Source of the DNA: a virus
IMG/VR virus record: IMGVR_UViG_3300044977_000094
Coordinates: 62,001 to 126,000 of that record
DNA length: 64,000 nt
Reading direction: 5' to 3' (one strand)
A program made the position numbers and the translations under genes. This document shows, in pieces, positions 32,441 through 40,923 of this stretch. Each line of letters starts with the position of its first letter. Positions within the stretch are counted from its first letter, which is position 1. Below the pieces are notes generated by a model. That model did not search any database. It saw only the letters and a list, made by a program, of their open reading frames with translations, and had not been told where the DNA came from.

Positions 32441-32634
32441 CCGAGTTCGAGGACCTGCAAGCCCACTTGGACGGCCACATCAACGGCCGACTCGTCAGCC
32501 AAGCAGACCGTGACGCGGCAGCGATGCGGCTCGACCGGCGATCGGTAGCCCGAAGCCAGATGTCCCGCGAGGCATTCCGGCAGACCTGGGGCGTCAGCCC
32601 AGAAGACGTCCCAATCCCGGAGGAGCACTCGTGA
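32437..32634 (+). CDS. Small helical protein
   Basis: A 65-residue protein, MTEFEDLQAHLDGHINGRLV. Acidic/basic helices. Starts with an ATGA overlap and ends overlapping the next GTG. Confidence 0.5.
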   Translation: MTEFEDLQAHLDGHINGRLVSQADRDAAAMRLDRRSVARSQMSREAFRQTWGVSPEDVPIPEEHS

Positions 32635-32945
32635 GCCACGTCACCGACCTCGTGTTCATCACCCCCAATGCCGACTGGGTCGACTGCGAGAGCCGCTGCC
32701 TGCGGTTCGAGGCCAGCTTCCTTGCAGCCCATGGCCACGAGATCGTCGCGACCCAGGGTCAGGGGAAGGTCATGTCCACGGCGGTGTACGTCGCCGGCGT
32801 GAACTGGATCAACCAGGAGTGGATCGAGTCCGTCCTGGCCGACGACTGGCCCGAGGGCACCGTGCTGTGGCTCGACATCGAGGGCCTGATGGACCAGCCC
32901 AACGAGCGTGTCGTGCACCTGCTCGGCCCGAAGGGCCTGCGGTGA
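32631..32945 (+). CDS. Unknown protein
   Basis: A 104-residue protein from GTG, VSHVTDLVFITPNADWVDCE. Alternating strands and helices suggest a compact alpha/beta fold. Function unknown. Confidence 0.5.
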   Translation: MSHVTDLVFITPNADWVDCESRCLRFEASFLAAHGHEIVATQGQGKVMSTAVYVAGVNWINQEWIESVLADDWPEGTVLWLDIEGLMDQPNERVVHLLGPKGLR

Positions 32946-33094
32946 CCCACCGCCCGACCCTGTACCGCACTGGCCGTCCCGGCTGCTGGGCGTCGTGCTG
33001 CTGCGGCTGGACGGCCCAGTGGCGCTGGACCAGCGTCGTGGGGGCACACCTGGAATTCGGCGAGCACCTGATCGGGAAAGAGAGACTGACGTGA
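32942..33094 (+). CDS. Very small Cys/Trp-rich protein
   Basis: A 50-residue protein from GTG overlapping the previous stop (GTGA). Contains GCWASCCCGWTAQW. May bind metal; weak support. Confidence 0.4.
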   Translation: MTHRPTLYRTGRPGCWASCCCGWTAQWRWTSVVGAHLEFGEHLIGKERLT

Positions 33095-33258
33095 CCGATG
33101 ACGAGACCGCCTTCCGCGCGTGCATGGAGCTCGACTTCAAGGACTGCGACCCGGTCGCGACCTGCCACTGCGGAGCGCGCTGCTTCGGCGACTCGATCAA
33201 CGACGCGCTGATCGCCTGGGGCAAGCACCTCACCACCGCCCACCGGGGGGAATGGTGA
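33091..33258 (+). CDS. Small zinc-binding-like protein
   Basis: A 55-residue protein, VTDDETAFRACMELDFKDCD, with CHCGARCFG, the C-x-C-x3-C type. The end overlaps the next GTG. Confidence 0.45.
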   Translation: MTDDETAFRACMELDFKDCDPVATCHCGARCFGDSINDALIAWGKHLTTAHRGEW

Positions 33259-33806
33259 CCGACTTCCCCTTGATCCCGCGTACTCCGGCGTCCAAGCTCC
33301 GCTACATCCTGGAGCAGCTCGCGGGCGTGCACGCGCAGGACTCCGCTGGGCAGACCCGGCTGATCGGCGCGCAGATGGTGCTGGAGCAGCTGGCGGAGGA
33401 ACTGGAGGCCGCGCCCGAGTTCCCGCTGCCGATCCACCCGGACGGCACCCACCACTACGTCAGCACCAGCTGCGCCTGCGTCGGCGACAACCTCATGGCC
33501 GACCGCCGGACCGGCCACGAGTACTGCCAGGGCATGACCGGCTACCAAGGAGCCAAGCGCGGCGGGCGCGCGAAATGCTGCGGGGCACCGTGCCAATGCG
33601 CCTGCCACCAGGACGATACGCCGGCTGGTGTTGCCGGGGCCGCAGCGGGCGCAGAGCAGCAGGGAGCTCCCTGGGTCGTGAACCACTGCTTCGAGGGCGA
33701 GCCGGGCAGCCCCTGCACGGCGGGCCTTGCGGGGACGGTCTGCGGCGAGCCGGACGAGCGGCATGCTCTGGTCGAGGACGAGACGGCAGGCGGTGAGCAC
33801 CGATGA
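33255..33806 (+). CDS. Cys-rich unknown protein
   Basis: A 183-residue protein from GTG (ATG at 33252 is an alternative). Helical N-terminus, then CACVGDN, CCGAPCQCACHQ and CTAGLAGTVCGEP, suggesting one or two zinc sites. Function unknown. Confidence 0.5.
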   Translation: MTDFPLIPRTPASKLRYILEQLAGVHAQDSAGQTRLIGAQMVLEQLAEELEAAPEFPLPIHPDGTHHYVSTSCACVGDNLMADRRTGHEYCQGMTGYQGAKRGGRAKCCGAPCQCACHQDDTPAGVAGAAAGAEQQGAPWVVNHCFEGEPGSPCTAGLAGTVCGEPDERHALVEDETAGGEHR

Positions 33807-34129
33807 CCCCGACAACCCGCTACCTGTGCCCGCTGGAGCACTGTGGATGGCACTACGACCAGAGAATGCCGGACTTCAGCGCCACGTCCGGCGGGACTAC
33901 AGAGGAGATCGTCCAGACCGTCCTGAAGCAGCAGTACGCTGCCGACGAGGTCTTCATCCGGGAGCACCTGGAGACGCACGCCCTGCTGGAGTGGGTAACA
34001 GCGCTCCATGCAGCCCGCGCCGAGCGGGACGGGTGGAAGCGGAAGGCCGAGGTGGACGGGGAGCGGCTGGGCCAGCTGCTCGACGCCGTCCGGGAACGGG
34101 CCGAGGCGACCGGCGGTATCCAGCGGTGA
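33803..34129 (+). CDS. Helical protein, last gene of the plus block
   Basis: A 108-residue protein with an early YLCPLEHCGWHY motif (C-x4-C) and a long helical C-terminus. It ends 30 bases before the convergent minus gene. Confidence 0.5.
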   Translation: MTPTTRYLCPLEHCGWHYDQRMPDFSATSGGTTEEIVQTVLKQQYAADEVFIREHLETHALLEWVTALHAARAERDGWKRKAEVDGERLGQLLDAVRERAEATGGIQR

Positions 34130-34159
34130 CGCCGGGCCGTGCCGCCCTGGGTCGGCTGC

Positions 34160-34495
34160 TCAGTGCTGATGTCGGGCTGCCATCGCCTTCGGCCCGTACT
34201 CGGCTTCGATGTCGGTCCCCTCGGCGCCGCGGCTGATGATGCGCATGCAGGCCGGGTCCCACTGGTAGGTGACGGTGCTCGCCGACTGCCATGCGTGCCG
34301 GCCGAGGCGGATGTCGCATTGGTAGGCGATGTGGCCGGGGCTGGTGTGGCGGGCTTGTACGACGGCGAATCGCCACTGGCCGAGTGTGTAGATCCACATT
34401 TCGGGGCGGTGTCCTGCGGGGTAGAGGCGCACCTGCGCGTTGGGGGTGTCTGGGTGCTTGGCTGGGGTGGCTTCGTGTGGTGGTGCGTGGCGCAT
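34160..34495 (-). CDS. Unknown protein at the convergence point
   Basis: A 111-residue protein, MRHAPPHEATPAKHPDTPNA..., with a beta-rich centre (MWIYTLGQWRFAVVQARHT). It is the last gene of the long minus block. Function unknown. Confidence 0.5.
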   Translation of the reverse strand: MRHAPPHEATPAKHPDTPNAQVRLYPAGHRPEMWIYTLGQWRFAVVQARHTSPGHIAYQCDIRLGRHAWQSASTVTYQWDPACMRIISRGAEGTDIEAEYGPKAMAARHQH

Positions 34496-34623
34496 GCTTC
34501 GAACATTGGCTCGAATCGGACGTGAATGCCCAGGTCAACGCCACGTGTCAGACCCGCGCCGTAGCGTCACTGGTGCGCACCCCGGCCACCGGCACAGCAG
34601 GCCCGGCATATGGCGCAGCACTG

Positions 34624-34654
34624 TGGCCCGGACCCGACAGACGGGGACCGGGCC
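34624..34654 (-). terminator. Hairpin between two minus genes
   Basis: TGGCCCGG and its complement CCGGGCCA enclose a short imperfect stem. It is downstream of the gene at 34664-35179 and suggests a transcription break before the last gene. Confidence 0.45.
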
Positions 34655-34663
34655 ATAGAGACG

Positions 34664-35179
34664 TCAGCGGTCACGCCGGTACTGAAGGCGTGCACCGCAT
34701 TCGCCACAGAAGCAGTCTGAGTCGACGTCCTTATGCGGGCATGCGGCCTGCCGGACGGCGCGGAGTCGACGACGCTCCTCGGCTTGAGCTTCCGCCTGCA
34801 CCATCTGCTTGTAGCGGCGGATCTCCCGCTGAATCCCCAGGCGCTCCTGCTGGCGCAGCGGCACGTACCCCAGCCACTCCACGCACGACTTGTGCACCCC
34901 GTTGACCAGGCCGTCCGCGTCGTGCATGCCGCAGATCGGGCAGCAGCCGGCCGGGCAGCCGACGGCGGCAGGGAAGACCGGGGTGCGGACGGGAGGCGGC
35001 GGTGCTGTCTGCGAGTGGAGCCTGCGCAGGCGCCGACGGGCACCCGCCACGTCCCCCATGCCGATGGCCAGAGCGATCAGCGTGAGCGGCCACAGAGCAG
35101 GACGCGCGATGAATGCCGCAGTGCACACAGCCATGCAGACCAAGTTGATCCACAGGATCGCGATCAGGTACCGCCTCAT
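34664..35179 (-). CDS. Membrane protein with C-terminal zinc-ribbon motifs
   Basis: A 171-residue protein. Two N-terminal helices (LIAILWINLVCMAVCTAAFI and LTLIALAIGM), then a CCPICGMHDADG motif, a helical charged region and a final CPHKDVDSDCFCGECG cluster. It may couple membrane position to a zinc-binding surface. Function unknown. Confidence 0.55.
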   Translation of the reverse strand: MRRYLIAILWINLVCMAVCTAAFIARPALWPLTLIALAIGMGDVAGARRRLRRLHSQTAPPPPVRTPVFPAAVGCPAGCCPICGMHDADGLVNGVHKSCVEWLGYVPLRQQERLGIQREIRRYKQMVQAEAQAEERRRLRAVRQAACPHKDVDSDCFCGECGARLQYRRDR

Positions 35180-35631
35180 CCCTCCGCCTCCCATCCCCAT
35201 GCCTTGGCGAGCCCCAGCACCGTCCGGCACGGCCAGTCCACCGCATCGTCCGGCTCGACCTGCTGGCTGATGGGGAGGTCCAGCCACTTGGCGCAGCGAC
35301 GGCAGTAGCGGCCCTCGTCCAGGTTGTGTTCGGCCAGGATCTCCCGCTCCGCCGCGACCCGGGCCAGGACCGTCCCCGGGTGGTTGGCGGCGATGAAGTC
35401 AGCGTCGGCTATCTCCACGACACCGCCTCCCTCATAGCCGTGGCCGACGACGTTCGCACTGCCCCACCAAGCCCCCGAGGCGGCTGCTTCGGTGCCGATG
35501 TCGGCCGCGAAGTCGTCGTCGCCCCAGTCGTGCCGCTGTGCGAACCACGGCCCCGGCGTCGCCGCCCGTGCCTGCCCCTCAGCCCGCTCGTGCGCGGCCA
35601 GCAGGTAGGCCACCGCAGGGTGCTCGCTCAT
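35176..35631 (-). CDS. DUF6221-type protein
   Basis: A 151-residue protein. ADFIAANHPGTVLARVAAER then EILAEH matches the DUF6221 core; a CRRCAKWLDL zinc-like pair follows. Third copy in this window. ATG overlaps the upstream stop by four bases. Confidence 0.7.
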   Translation of the reverse strand: MSEHPAVAYLLAAHERAEGQARAATPGPWFAQRHDWGDDDFAADIGTEAAASGAWWGSANVVGHGYEGGGVVEIADADFIAANHPGTVLARVAAEREILAEHNLDEGRYCRRCAKWLDLPISQQVEPDDAVDWPCRTVLGLAKAWGWEAEG

Positions 35632-35945
35632 CGCCTCATCCTCTCGTCGCGACAACAACACCAGTCGGCGTAGCCTGCTTCGCCGTCCTCGAAGCACGAG
35701 TAGCAGCAGAAGCCCTTGTGGTGCTCCGACTGGCACCAGTATTCGACGTCGTCGTGCCTTGGGATCCCTAGCTTCTCCTGGAGAGGCAGCGCCTCGATCT
35801 GCTCGTACAGCTCGCTGCGGTACCGGCGCCACCAGCGGAGCTGCGACGCTTTACCCCACCGCTTCACCACGTCTGGGACGCGGCCACGGACTGGTGGGTG
35901 TAGCGGCTGGTAGTCCGGGTCGTCCAGCGGGGCGACGTCAGGCAT
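35628..35945 (-). CDS. Cysteine-rich unknown protein
   Basis: A 105-residue protein with WCQSEHHKGFCCYSCFEDGE and WCCCRDERMRR, two cysteine clusters. Basic N-terminus. Role unknown. Confidence 0.5.
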   Translation of the reverse strand: MPDVAPLDDPDYQPLHPPVRGRVPDVVKRWGKASQLRWWRRYRSELYEQIEALPLQEKLGIPRHDDVEYWCQSEHHKGFCCYSCFEDGEAGYADWCCCRDERMRR

Positions 35946-36114
35946 CGCCGTCGTCCTGCTTCTCGGGGTCGCAGCAGCCGTCCAGGCCCCGGCAGCGCCC
36001 GTACGTGTCAGTGCACGGCCCGATGCACGACTCCTCACCACACGGCCCGTAGATCCGGCCGTTCAGGCACGCGAGGTCCGGGACGTGACCACACGGACAG
36101 GGCAGGTCAGCCAT
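35938..36114 (-). CDS. Very small cysteine-rich protein
   Basis: A 58-residue protein with about nine cysteines (CPCGHV, GPCGEESC, GRCRGLDGCCDPEK). Both ends overlap neighbouring genes by 8 bases. Likely metal binding. Confidence 0.5.
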   Translation of the reverse strand: MADLPCPCGHVPDLACLNGRIYGPCGEESCIGPCTDTYGRCRGLDGCCDPEKQDDGDA

Positions 36115-36640
36115 GCTGGTCCTCCAGGATTTCGCGGCCTTCGCAGCCGCAGGGCTCGAACCGCCAATGCCGCTCGGTGCTCAACGTCGTCTCCTCGCCG
36201 TAGAAGCGGCCGACTACGCCCTCCAGCACGGTGGCGTAGCCGAAGGTCCACCACGGCGGACCGAACCGCGTGCCGCACAGCGGGCAGGCCATATCCCGCC
36301 ATGGCCACTGCGACAGGCGCAGTCGCAGCAGGTCCAGCGGGTGAATGATCGGCATCGCCATCGGCAGGTAGTCGCCGACCCGATCCGCCGTGTGGTCGCC
36401 GTCGTGGCAGCACCACAACCCGCACTGCTCATTGTCGACGACGCAGCAGCAGTAGTGCTGCTCGCCGTCGAACAGCCGCATGTGCTCGGCCTTCGCCGCC
36501 CGCGTGTTCGCCTGCTCCTCGGCCCGGACCGCTTCGGTGAACGCCCGCTCGCGCCGGAGCATCCGGCGGTGCTCGCGGACCACCCATCCGCCGAGCAGGA
36601 CGGCGTACACGACCAGGGCGATGCCCACCACGGTGATCAC
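36107..36640 (-). CDS. Single-span membrane protein with Cys clusters
   Basis: A 177-residue protein from GTG. N-terminal helix VITVVGIALVVYAVLLGGWV; then a charged helix, then HYCCCVVDNEQCGLWCC, CPLCGTRFG and FEPCGCEGRE. Zinc or other metal binding likely. Start overlap with its neighbour. Confidence 0.5.
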   Translation of the reverse strand: MITVVGIALVVYAVLLGGWVVREHRRMLRRERAFTEAVRAEEQANTRAAKAEHMRLFDGEQHYCCCVVDNEQCGLWCCHDGDHTADRVGDYLPMAMPIIHPLDLLRLRLSQWPWRDMACPLCGTRFGPPWWTFGYATVLEGVVGRFYGEETTLSTERHWRFEPCGCEGREILEDQHG

Positions 36641-36867
36641 GGCTGCTCCTGGTACTGGTCGATGTCGGGCAGGTCGGTCGTGCTCCGCTGCGGCGCCCAT
36701 GCCGGCTCGCAGTCCCCGCCGGCATCGTCGGCCTCGTCGGCTTCTTCCGCGCACCAGCGGCACAGGTCCGTGAGGATGCCCTGCGCGTCAAGAGCCAGAT
36801 CGGCGGCCGGAGTCGGCTCCTGGCAGGACCAGCACATGACCTGGTCGGCTATCCGCTGGCCGGTCAC
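36637..36867 (-). CDS. Small zinc-ribbon protein
   Basis: A 76-residue protein with CWSCQEP and CRWCAEEADE, a C-x2-C pair about 20 residues apart. GTG overlaps the upstream stop. Confidence 0.5.
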   Translation of the reverse strand: MTGQRIADQVMCWSCQEPTPAADLALDAQGILTDLCRWCAEEADEADDAGGDCEPAWAPQRSTTDLPDIDQYQEQP

Positions 36868-37154
36868 TGATCGGCCTCCGTCTCGTTCGCCGGGGTCCCG
36901 CACCCGCGCGTGATTCCGAGCCCGTCGCAGCAGCGGTGGCAGCGCTGGAGTCCGAGCCGGGACCCAACCCCGGGCAGCGTCCACCAGCCGCGCTGCCCGC
37001 ACACCGCGCGGAGGCGCAGCGGCTCGGCGGTGTCGATGCTGGTGCGCATCTCCTCGACGGTCAGGGACTCGCCGGGGATGGCGTGCAGGCGACGCCAGTC
37101 GCCAGTCACGAGCCACCACTGGCCGTGGTTCTCGGGAATCGGGTGCGCGGTCAC
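36864..37154 (-). CDS. Small unknown protein
   Basis: A 96-residue protein from GTG overlapping the upstream stop. Contains WWLVTGDWRRLHAI and HRCCDGLGITRGCG near the C-terminus, a likely zinc pair. Confidence 0.5.
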   Translation of the reverse strand: MTAHPIPENHGQWWLVTGDWRRLHAIPGESLTVEEMRTSIDTAEPLRLRAVCGQRGWWTLPGVGSRLGLQRCHRCCDGLGITRGCGTPANETEADQ

Positions 37155-37609
37155 CGCCCACCCCACACGTCGCGGTGGCGGTCGTGCGAGCAGCCCCGAT
37201 CGTGGCGTGCGCCGACCGGGACATGGCAGTCCGGGCACGGATCGCCGTCCGTCGAGTCTTCCTCCGACAAGCGTGTCAGCTCGGCCGCGGCCCGGTCATG
37301 GGGGCAGCCGGAACCGAGACACGGCGAACCGGTGCCGCAGGGGTCAGCACCGCTACGGGCGCGGCGTAGCGGGTCCGATTCGATCAACGCCGCGACCGCG
37401 TCCGGGTCGGCCATGAACGAGTGCGCCCAGTCCTGGCGGTAGTCGCAGGACTCGTCCGGGCAGTGCCAGCCGTCGGTCTCGGCTATCAGCGTCTGGTGCA
37501 GCGGATGGGCAGCACCGCACGTGAACGGGTGCATCAGGCCGGATGCCTGAAGCCGGTTGAGGGTCGCGACTTGCCGCTCGGACCACGGAGGGCGGATCAG
37601 GTCAAGCAC
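37151..37609 (-). CDS. Zinc-ribbon protein with two Cys clusters
   Basis: A 152-residue protein from GTG. It has HTCGAAHPLH-type start, WHCPDESCDYRQDW and DPCPDCHVPVGARHD, typical zinc-ribbon pairs. The C-terminal CSHDRHRDVWG is unusual. Function unknown. Confidence 0.5.
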   Translation of the reverse strand: MLDLIRPPWSERQVATLNRLQASGLMHPFTCGAAHPLHQTLIAETDGWHCPDESCDYRQDWAHSFMADPDAVAALIESDPLRRARSGADPCGTGSPCLGSGCPHDRAAAELTRLSEEDSTDGDPCPDCHVPVGARHDRGCSHDRHRDVWGGR

Positions 37610-37793
37610 GGGTGATCTCCTCGGTCGCTTCCGGGAGTGTCTGTCCGCAGGCGCGGCACACCATGGCGGCGAACGCCTCTGTGATCTCCGGGTGCTGGAC
37701 CTCGTCGATGAGGTGGTCCAGTTCGGGGTCACCGGTGTGGTGGAGGGATTCGACGGCGGGGGTGTGGGCTTGGTTGTACTGCTCCTCGGTCAT
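37602..37793 (-). CDS. Small unknown protein
   Basis: A 63-residue protein, MTEEQYNQAHTPAVESLHHT. It carries CRACGQTLP, a C-x2-C pair. Overlaps neighbours by 8 and 4 bases. Confidence 0.5.
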   Translation of the reverse strand: MTEEQYNQAHTPAVESLHHTGDPELDHLIDEVQHPEITEAFAAMVCRACGQTLPEATEEITRA

Positions 37794-38182
37794 GATCTCT
37801 TCTCCTCGGGCATCGTGGCGACAACGACGCGATCAGCGCCGACCATGTCGCACAGTTCCTCAATCGGGTTCAGCCGCTCCCATGCGCCGGGGGCGAGCGG
37901 TTCAACGGTCAGCTCCTCGCCGAACCGGCGCTCAGCGTGCAGGAGCCACGCCATCAGGTCCGGAACGTCGATGTCCTCGGGCGGCGTGACGCCGTCGAGC
38001 TGCGGGTGCTGGGCGAGGACCGCAGGACGGCACGCGTCCATCGCGCGGGGGAGCTGGTGCGTGAAGAGGTCGTCGCCGGTCAGGTCGTTCAGGATGTTGT
38101 AGATCCCGGCCATGTGCTGGCGGGACAGCAGGCGGCCGGTGGTGACGGACAGGATGTCGGCGAGCGGGTACGAGCGGGACAT
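37790..38182 (-). CDS. DUF7736-type phage protein
   Basis: A 130-residue protein. The start MSRSYPLADILSVTTGRLLS, then DDLFTHQLPRAMDACRPAVL matches a widespread phage family (DUF7736-type). Family role unknown; probable DNA-metabolism accessory gene of the early operon. Confidence 0.65.
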   Translation of the reverse strand: MSRSYPLADILSVTTGRLLSRQHMAGIYNILNDLTGDDLFTHQLPRAMDACRPAVLAQHPQLDGVTPPEDIDVPDLMAWLLHAERRFGEELTVEPLAPGAWERLNPIEELCDMVGADRVVVATMPEEKRS

Positions 38183-38916
38183 CAGGACTCCTCGGTGGGG
38201 GTGGGGGTGCCGGGGCACCAGGCGGGTGTCATGCCCGGCTGCGGTGCCCAGGGGTGCGGGCGGTGCGGGAACATTGGCGAGCCGCCGAACTGGCGCAGGA
38301 CGGTCATGCTGCACGGCACCCGCTCGGCACCGTCATAGGCGGCGTCCTCAGGGCCGTTCCAGTCCGCGTCGTCCGCGCGGGGCGCGCCGGGTGTGGGGCC
38401 GTCCCCGTCGAGCAGCCGGAGCACGTCCTGCGCGGTCTCCCGTGCGGCGACCCGACACGAGTCGGCGGCCAGGGCGCAGTAAGCGCGGACGCGGGTGATT
38501 GCAGCCTCGGCCTTCTCGGCGCGTTCGGTCTCCTGGATGCTGCCGTCCAGCACCCGGGCGCACGAAAGGCAGTCGGTGCCCCAGGTGATCGCGTTGACCT
38601 GCTCGCCGGTCGCGGCGATGTGCTCCAGCATCTCCGCGGGCGTGTCGTCGGCGCGGACGATGCCTGCTCGGACGAGGGCGGTGGTGAGCTGGTCCACGCG
38701 GGCCATGAGCGGCTGTACGACCTCGCCGATGATCGTGTCGGCGGCGACCTGGTAGTCGTGCGGCTCCAGATCAACAAGGCTGCAGCTGAACCCGGCATCC
38801 TTGCTGCACGCCAAGCGGATCTGGTCCCGGATCTCGGCGAGGCGCGCGTCGTCGGGCTGCGGGTTGGTGCGGCGGGCATGAGCGAGCTGGTCGGCCCGCA
38901 GGCTGCGATCGGTCAC
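38182..38916 (-). CDS. Unknown protein
   Basis: A 244-residue, mostly helical protein, MTDRSLRADQLAHARRTNPQ. A single CLSCARVL motif and a proline-rich C-terminus. No family recognised. Confidence 0.5.
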   Translation of the reverse strand: MTDRSLRADQLAHARRTNPQPDDARLAEIRDQIRLACSKDAGFSCSLVDLEPHDYQVAADTIIGEVVQPLMARVDQLTTALVRAGIVRADDTPAEMLEHIAATGEQVNAITWGTDCLSCARVLDGSIQETERAEKAEAAITRVRAYCALAADSCRVAARETAQDVLRLLDGDGPTPGAPRADDADWNGPEDAAYDGAERVPCSMTVLRQFGGSPMFPHRPHPWAPQPGMTPAWCPGTPTPTEES

Positions 38917-39179
38917 GGCTGGCCTCCGGAGTTGATCGGGCGGAGCTTCATCGCTGCCGACTCATCGGGCGTGAGGCGGTCCCGCTGCTCCTCGGTGACC
39001 CACGGCCCGTAGTGCACGTCACGCACCATGAGGGTCCTGGTCTCGCCGCGCGCGAGGGGACGCTCCATGTCGCGGTGGGCTTGGTCCATGTCGTCGCCGT
39101 AGCTGCCGATGTGTGTTCCGGCGGTGACGTTCTCGTAGCGGATCGCCCACTCGGTGGCGACCTCGGCGCGCTCAGGCAT
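38913..39179 (-). CDS. Unknown small protein
   Basis: An 88-residue protein, MPERAEVATEWAIRYENVTA. Beta-rich centre, WVTEEQRDRLTPDESA at the end. Function unknown. Confidence 0.5.
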   Translation of the reverse strand: MPERAEVATEWAIRYENVTAGTHIGSYGDDMDQAHRDMERPLARGETRTLMVRDVHYGPWVTEEQRDRLTPDESAAMKLRPINSGGQP

Positions 39180-39414
39180 GCTGGCCTCCGGTGAGGATCG
39201 CGCGAGCAGTAGCCAGGGTCTCCTGGCCGCCGACACGGTTCAGCAGGTCGGGGGCCAACTCGGCAACGCGCGCCCACTGGTCGAACACCATCGCAAGGCT
39301 CACGGCGACGCCCGGATGCATGCGGGCCTGCGGGTCGGGATCGGGTGACGTGGCAGCGGTGCGCAGCTTGGCGCTGGCCGCGCGGAGTTCGTCGGCGGGG
39401 GTGAGGTCAGGCAT
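39172..39414 (-). CDS. Small helical protein
   Basis: An 80-residue helical protein, MPDLTPADELRAASAKLRTA. Overlaps both neighbours by 8 bases. Function unknown. Confidence 0.5.
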   Translation of the reverse strand: MPDLTPADELRAASAKLRTAATSPDPDPQARMHPGVAVSLAMVFDQWARVAELAPDLLNRVGGQETLATARAILTGGQHA

Positions 39415-39607
39415 CGGGGGCGTCCTCGGGTGTGGTGAAGTCGTAGAACATGACCAGGTCTGTGCCGTCCTGCCGCATGGTTGCCTCGGAGACGGGCACG
39501 CCGTGGGCGCGCATCGCCGTGGTGAGCAGCTGCTTCAATGCGGGCAGGCGGTCGACCAGGACGGGCAGCGGAGTGCGGAGTTCGATGCGCACAGGGATCT
39601 CGGCCAT
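39407..39607 (-). CDS. Small unknown protein
   Basis: A 66-residue protein, MAEIPVRIELRTPLPVLVDR, of alternating strand/helix pattern. Overlaps downstream gene by 8 bases. Confidence 0.5.
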   Translation of the reverse strand: MAEIPVRIELRTPLPVLVDRLPALKQLLTTAMRAHGVPVSEATMRQDGTDLVMFYDFTTPEDAPDA

Positions 39608-39912
39608 CACTCGCCGTCCTCGGCGGCAGGCAGCGAGGCAGCGGGCACGAGCGGCCCGAAGTCCCGCTCGACGCTCTCCCGCTGCTCCCGCCAACCGTTG
39701 TCGCAGTCAGCGGCCATAGCGACGGGCCGGAAAAGCTGCACGTCACCGCCGGGCCGGTCCATCCAGATGTCGCCGTGACGGTCCCGGTACCGGGCGCCTT
39801 CCGGGCGCTTGAGCAGCGCACGGAGCCGGTCGATCTCCGCGACCAACTCCACTGTCACCGCGTCGGTCGAGTCGGAGCGGATCTCGGTCAGGCGGCCATC
39901 GGACATGGTCAT
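39607..39912 (-). CDS. Unknown small protein
   Basis: A 101-residue protein, MTMSDGRLTEIRSDSTDAVT. Helical with charged residues; no motif. Stop is 3 bases past the next start. Confidence 0.5.
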   Translation of the reverse strand: MTMSDGRLTEIRSDSTDAVTVELVAEIDRLRALLKRPEGARYRDRHGDIWMDRPGGDVQLFRPVAMAADCDNGWREQRESVERDFGPLVPAASLPAAEDGE

Positions 39913-39951
39913 GTGCTGCTCCTTGGTTCGGCCGGCTGATCCGGCAGGGGA

Positions 39952-40212
39952 CTACGGGCGGGCGGTGTCGGCGGTCGGGGTGGTGGTGAGGTTGGCGGCG
40001 TAGGCCCGCAATGCCCGGGCGCAGTCGACGGTGTGCCTGGCTGCTTCCTGCATCTCCGCGTCGTCGAAGCCAGCCTGGGTTCCGGCGATGCATTCAAGGA
40101 CGGAAGCGGCGTCGATGAAGCCCTGCGCGCGGTGCCGTGCGGCCGTTCGACGCTGCTCGCCAGCGCCGGTCAACTCGTCCAGGACGCCACGCCAGAAGAC
40201 GCGGGCGCTCAT
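39952..40212 (-). CDS. Unknown small protein
   Basis: An 86-residue helical protein, MSARVFWRGVLDELTGAGEQ. Contains two isolated cysteines. Probably an early-operon accessory protein. Confidence 0.5.
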   Translation of the reverse strand: MSARVFWRGVLDELTGAGEQRRTAARHRAQGFIDAASVLECIAGTQAGFDDAEMQEAARHTVDCARALRAYAANLTTTPTADTARP

Positions 40213-40613
40213 CGCGTGCCGCCTTCCAGCCCGTCGGCGCGCTCGCTGCGGACCTCCGTCATGGTGTGCCGCTCCCACGCGCCAGCCAGGTCCTCCACGA
40301 GGTTGTCGCCGAACCCGGCCGGGAGCGACCCCAGGGGCCGACCGCACTGGCAGTGAGCCTGCACCGCCCGGGCCGGGCCAGCGCAGTGCGTCTGCCAGCG
40401 CATGAACACCGGAAGCCACGGGCGGTTCGGACGCAGCGCGTACTCGAACGTCTTCTGGCACTCGCAGTGGATGTAGAACTCGCAGTCGCCGTACTCGATC
40501 ACGAGCGCGTGGCCGGGGGTGTACTCGACGATGAGAGCGTGGCCGCCCTCAAGGGTCTCGCGCCATTCCGGGTCGGGCGGGGTGGACGGCTCGGGCAGGT
40601 ACAGAGCGGGCAT
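40209..40613 (-). CDS. Unknown protein with Cys-rich region
   Basis: A 134-residue protein. FYIHCECQKTFEYAL and AHCQCGRPLG suggest a zinc site. Start ATG at 40613. Function unknown. Confidence 0.5.
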   Translation of the reverse strand: MPALYLPEPSTPPDPEWRETLEGGHALIVEYTPGHALVIEYGDCEFYIHCECQKTFEYALRPNRPWLPVFMRWQTHCAGPARAVQAHCQCGRPLGSLPAGFGDNLVEDLAGAWERHTMTEVRSERADGLEGGTR

Positions 40614-40615
40614 GG

Positions 40616-40861
40616 TCACGCCTCCTTGCTGGTGGTGTCGGCGGCCTGGCGGGCGACGGCGTCGAGCGCCGCATTCACGGCCCGCGAGATGCGGACGTTC
40701 GCACCCCACCGCGGCTGCGGCACCGGCCGGTCGTCGCCCTTGTCGAGGCGGTACCGCTCCTCGGTGAGGATCAAGGCCAGCTCGCGCAGATCGGCGGGGT
40801 CGAGCAGGAGCGCCGGCGGGGTGATCGCGGCGGGTTGGGTGTCGGGCAGGGGAGTGGACAT
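40616..40861 (-). CDS. Small helical protein
   Basis: An 81-residue protein, MSTPLPDTQPAAITPPALLL, then a helical region. Only its position and start context support it. Confidence 0.45.
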   Translation of the reverse strand: MSTPLPDTQPAAITPPALLLDPADLRELALILTEERYRLDKGDDRPVPQPRWGANVRISRAVNAALDAVARQAADTTSKEA

Positions 40862-40923
40862 CGGTCAGTCCTTCCGGTCGGGGTGGGTGGCGGTCCAGCA
40901 GTCGGGGCAGATGTCGCCGGCGG

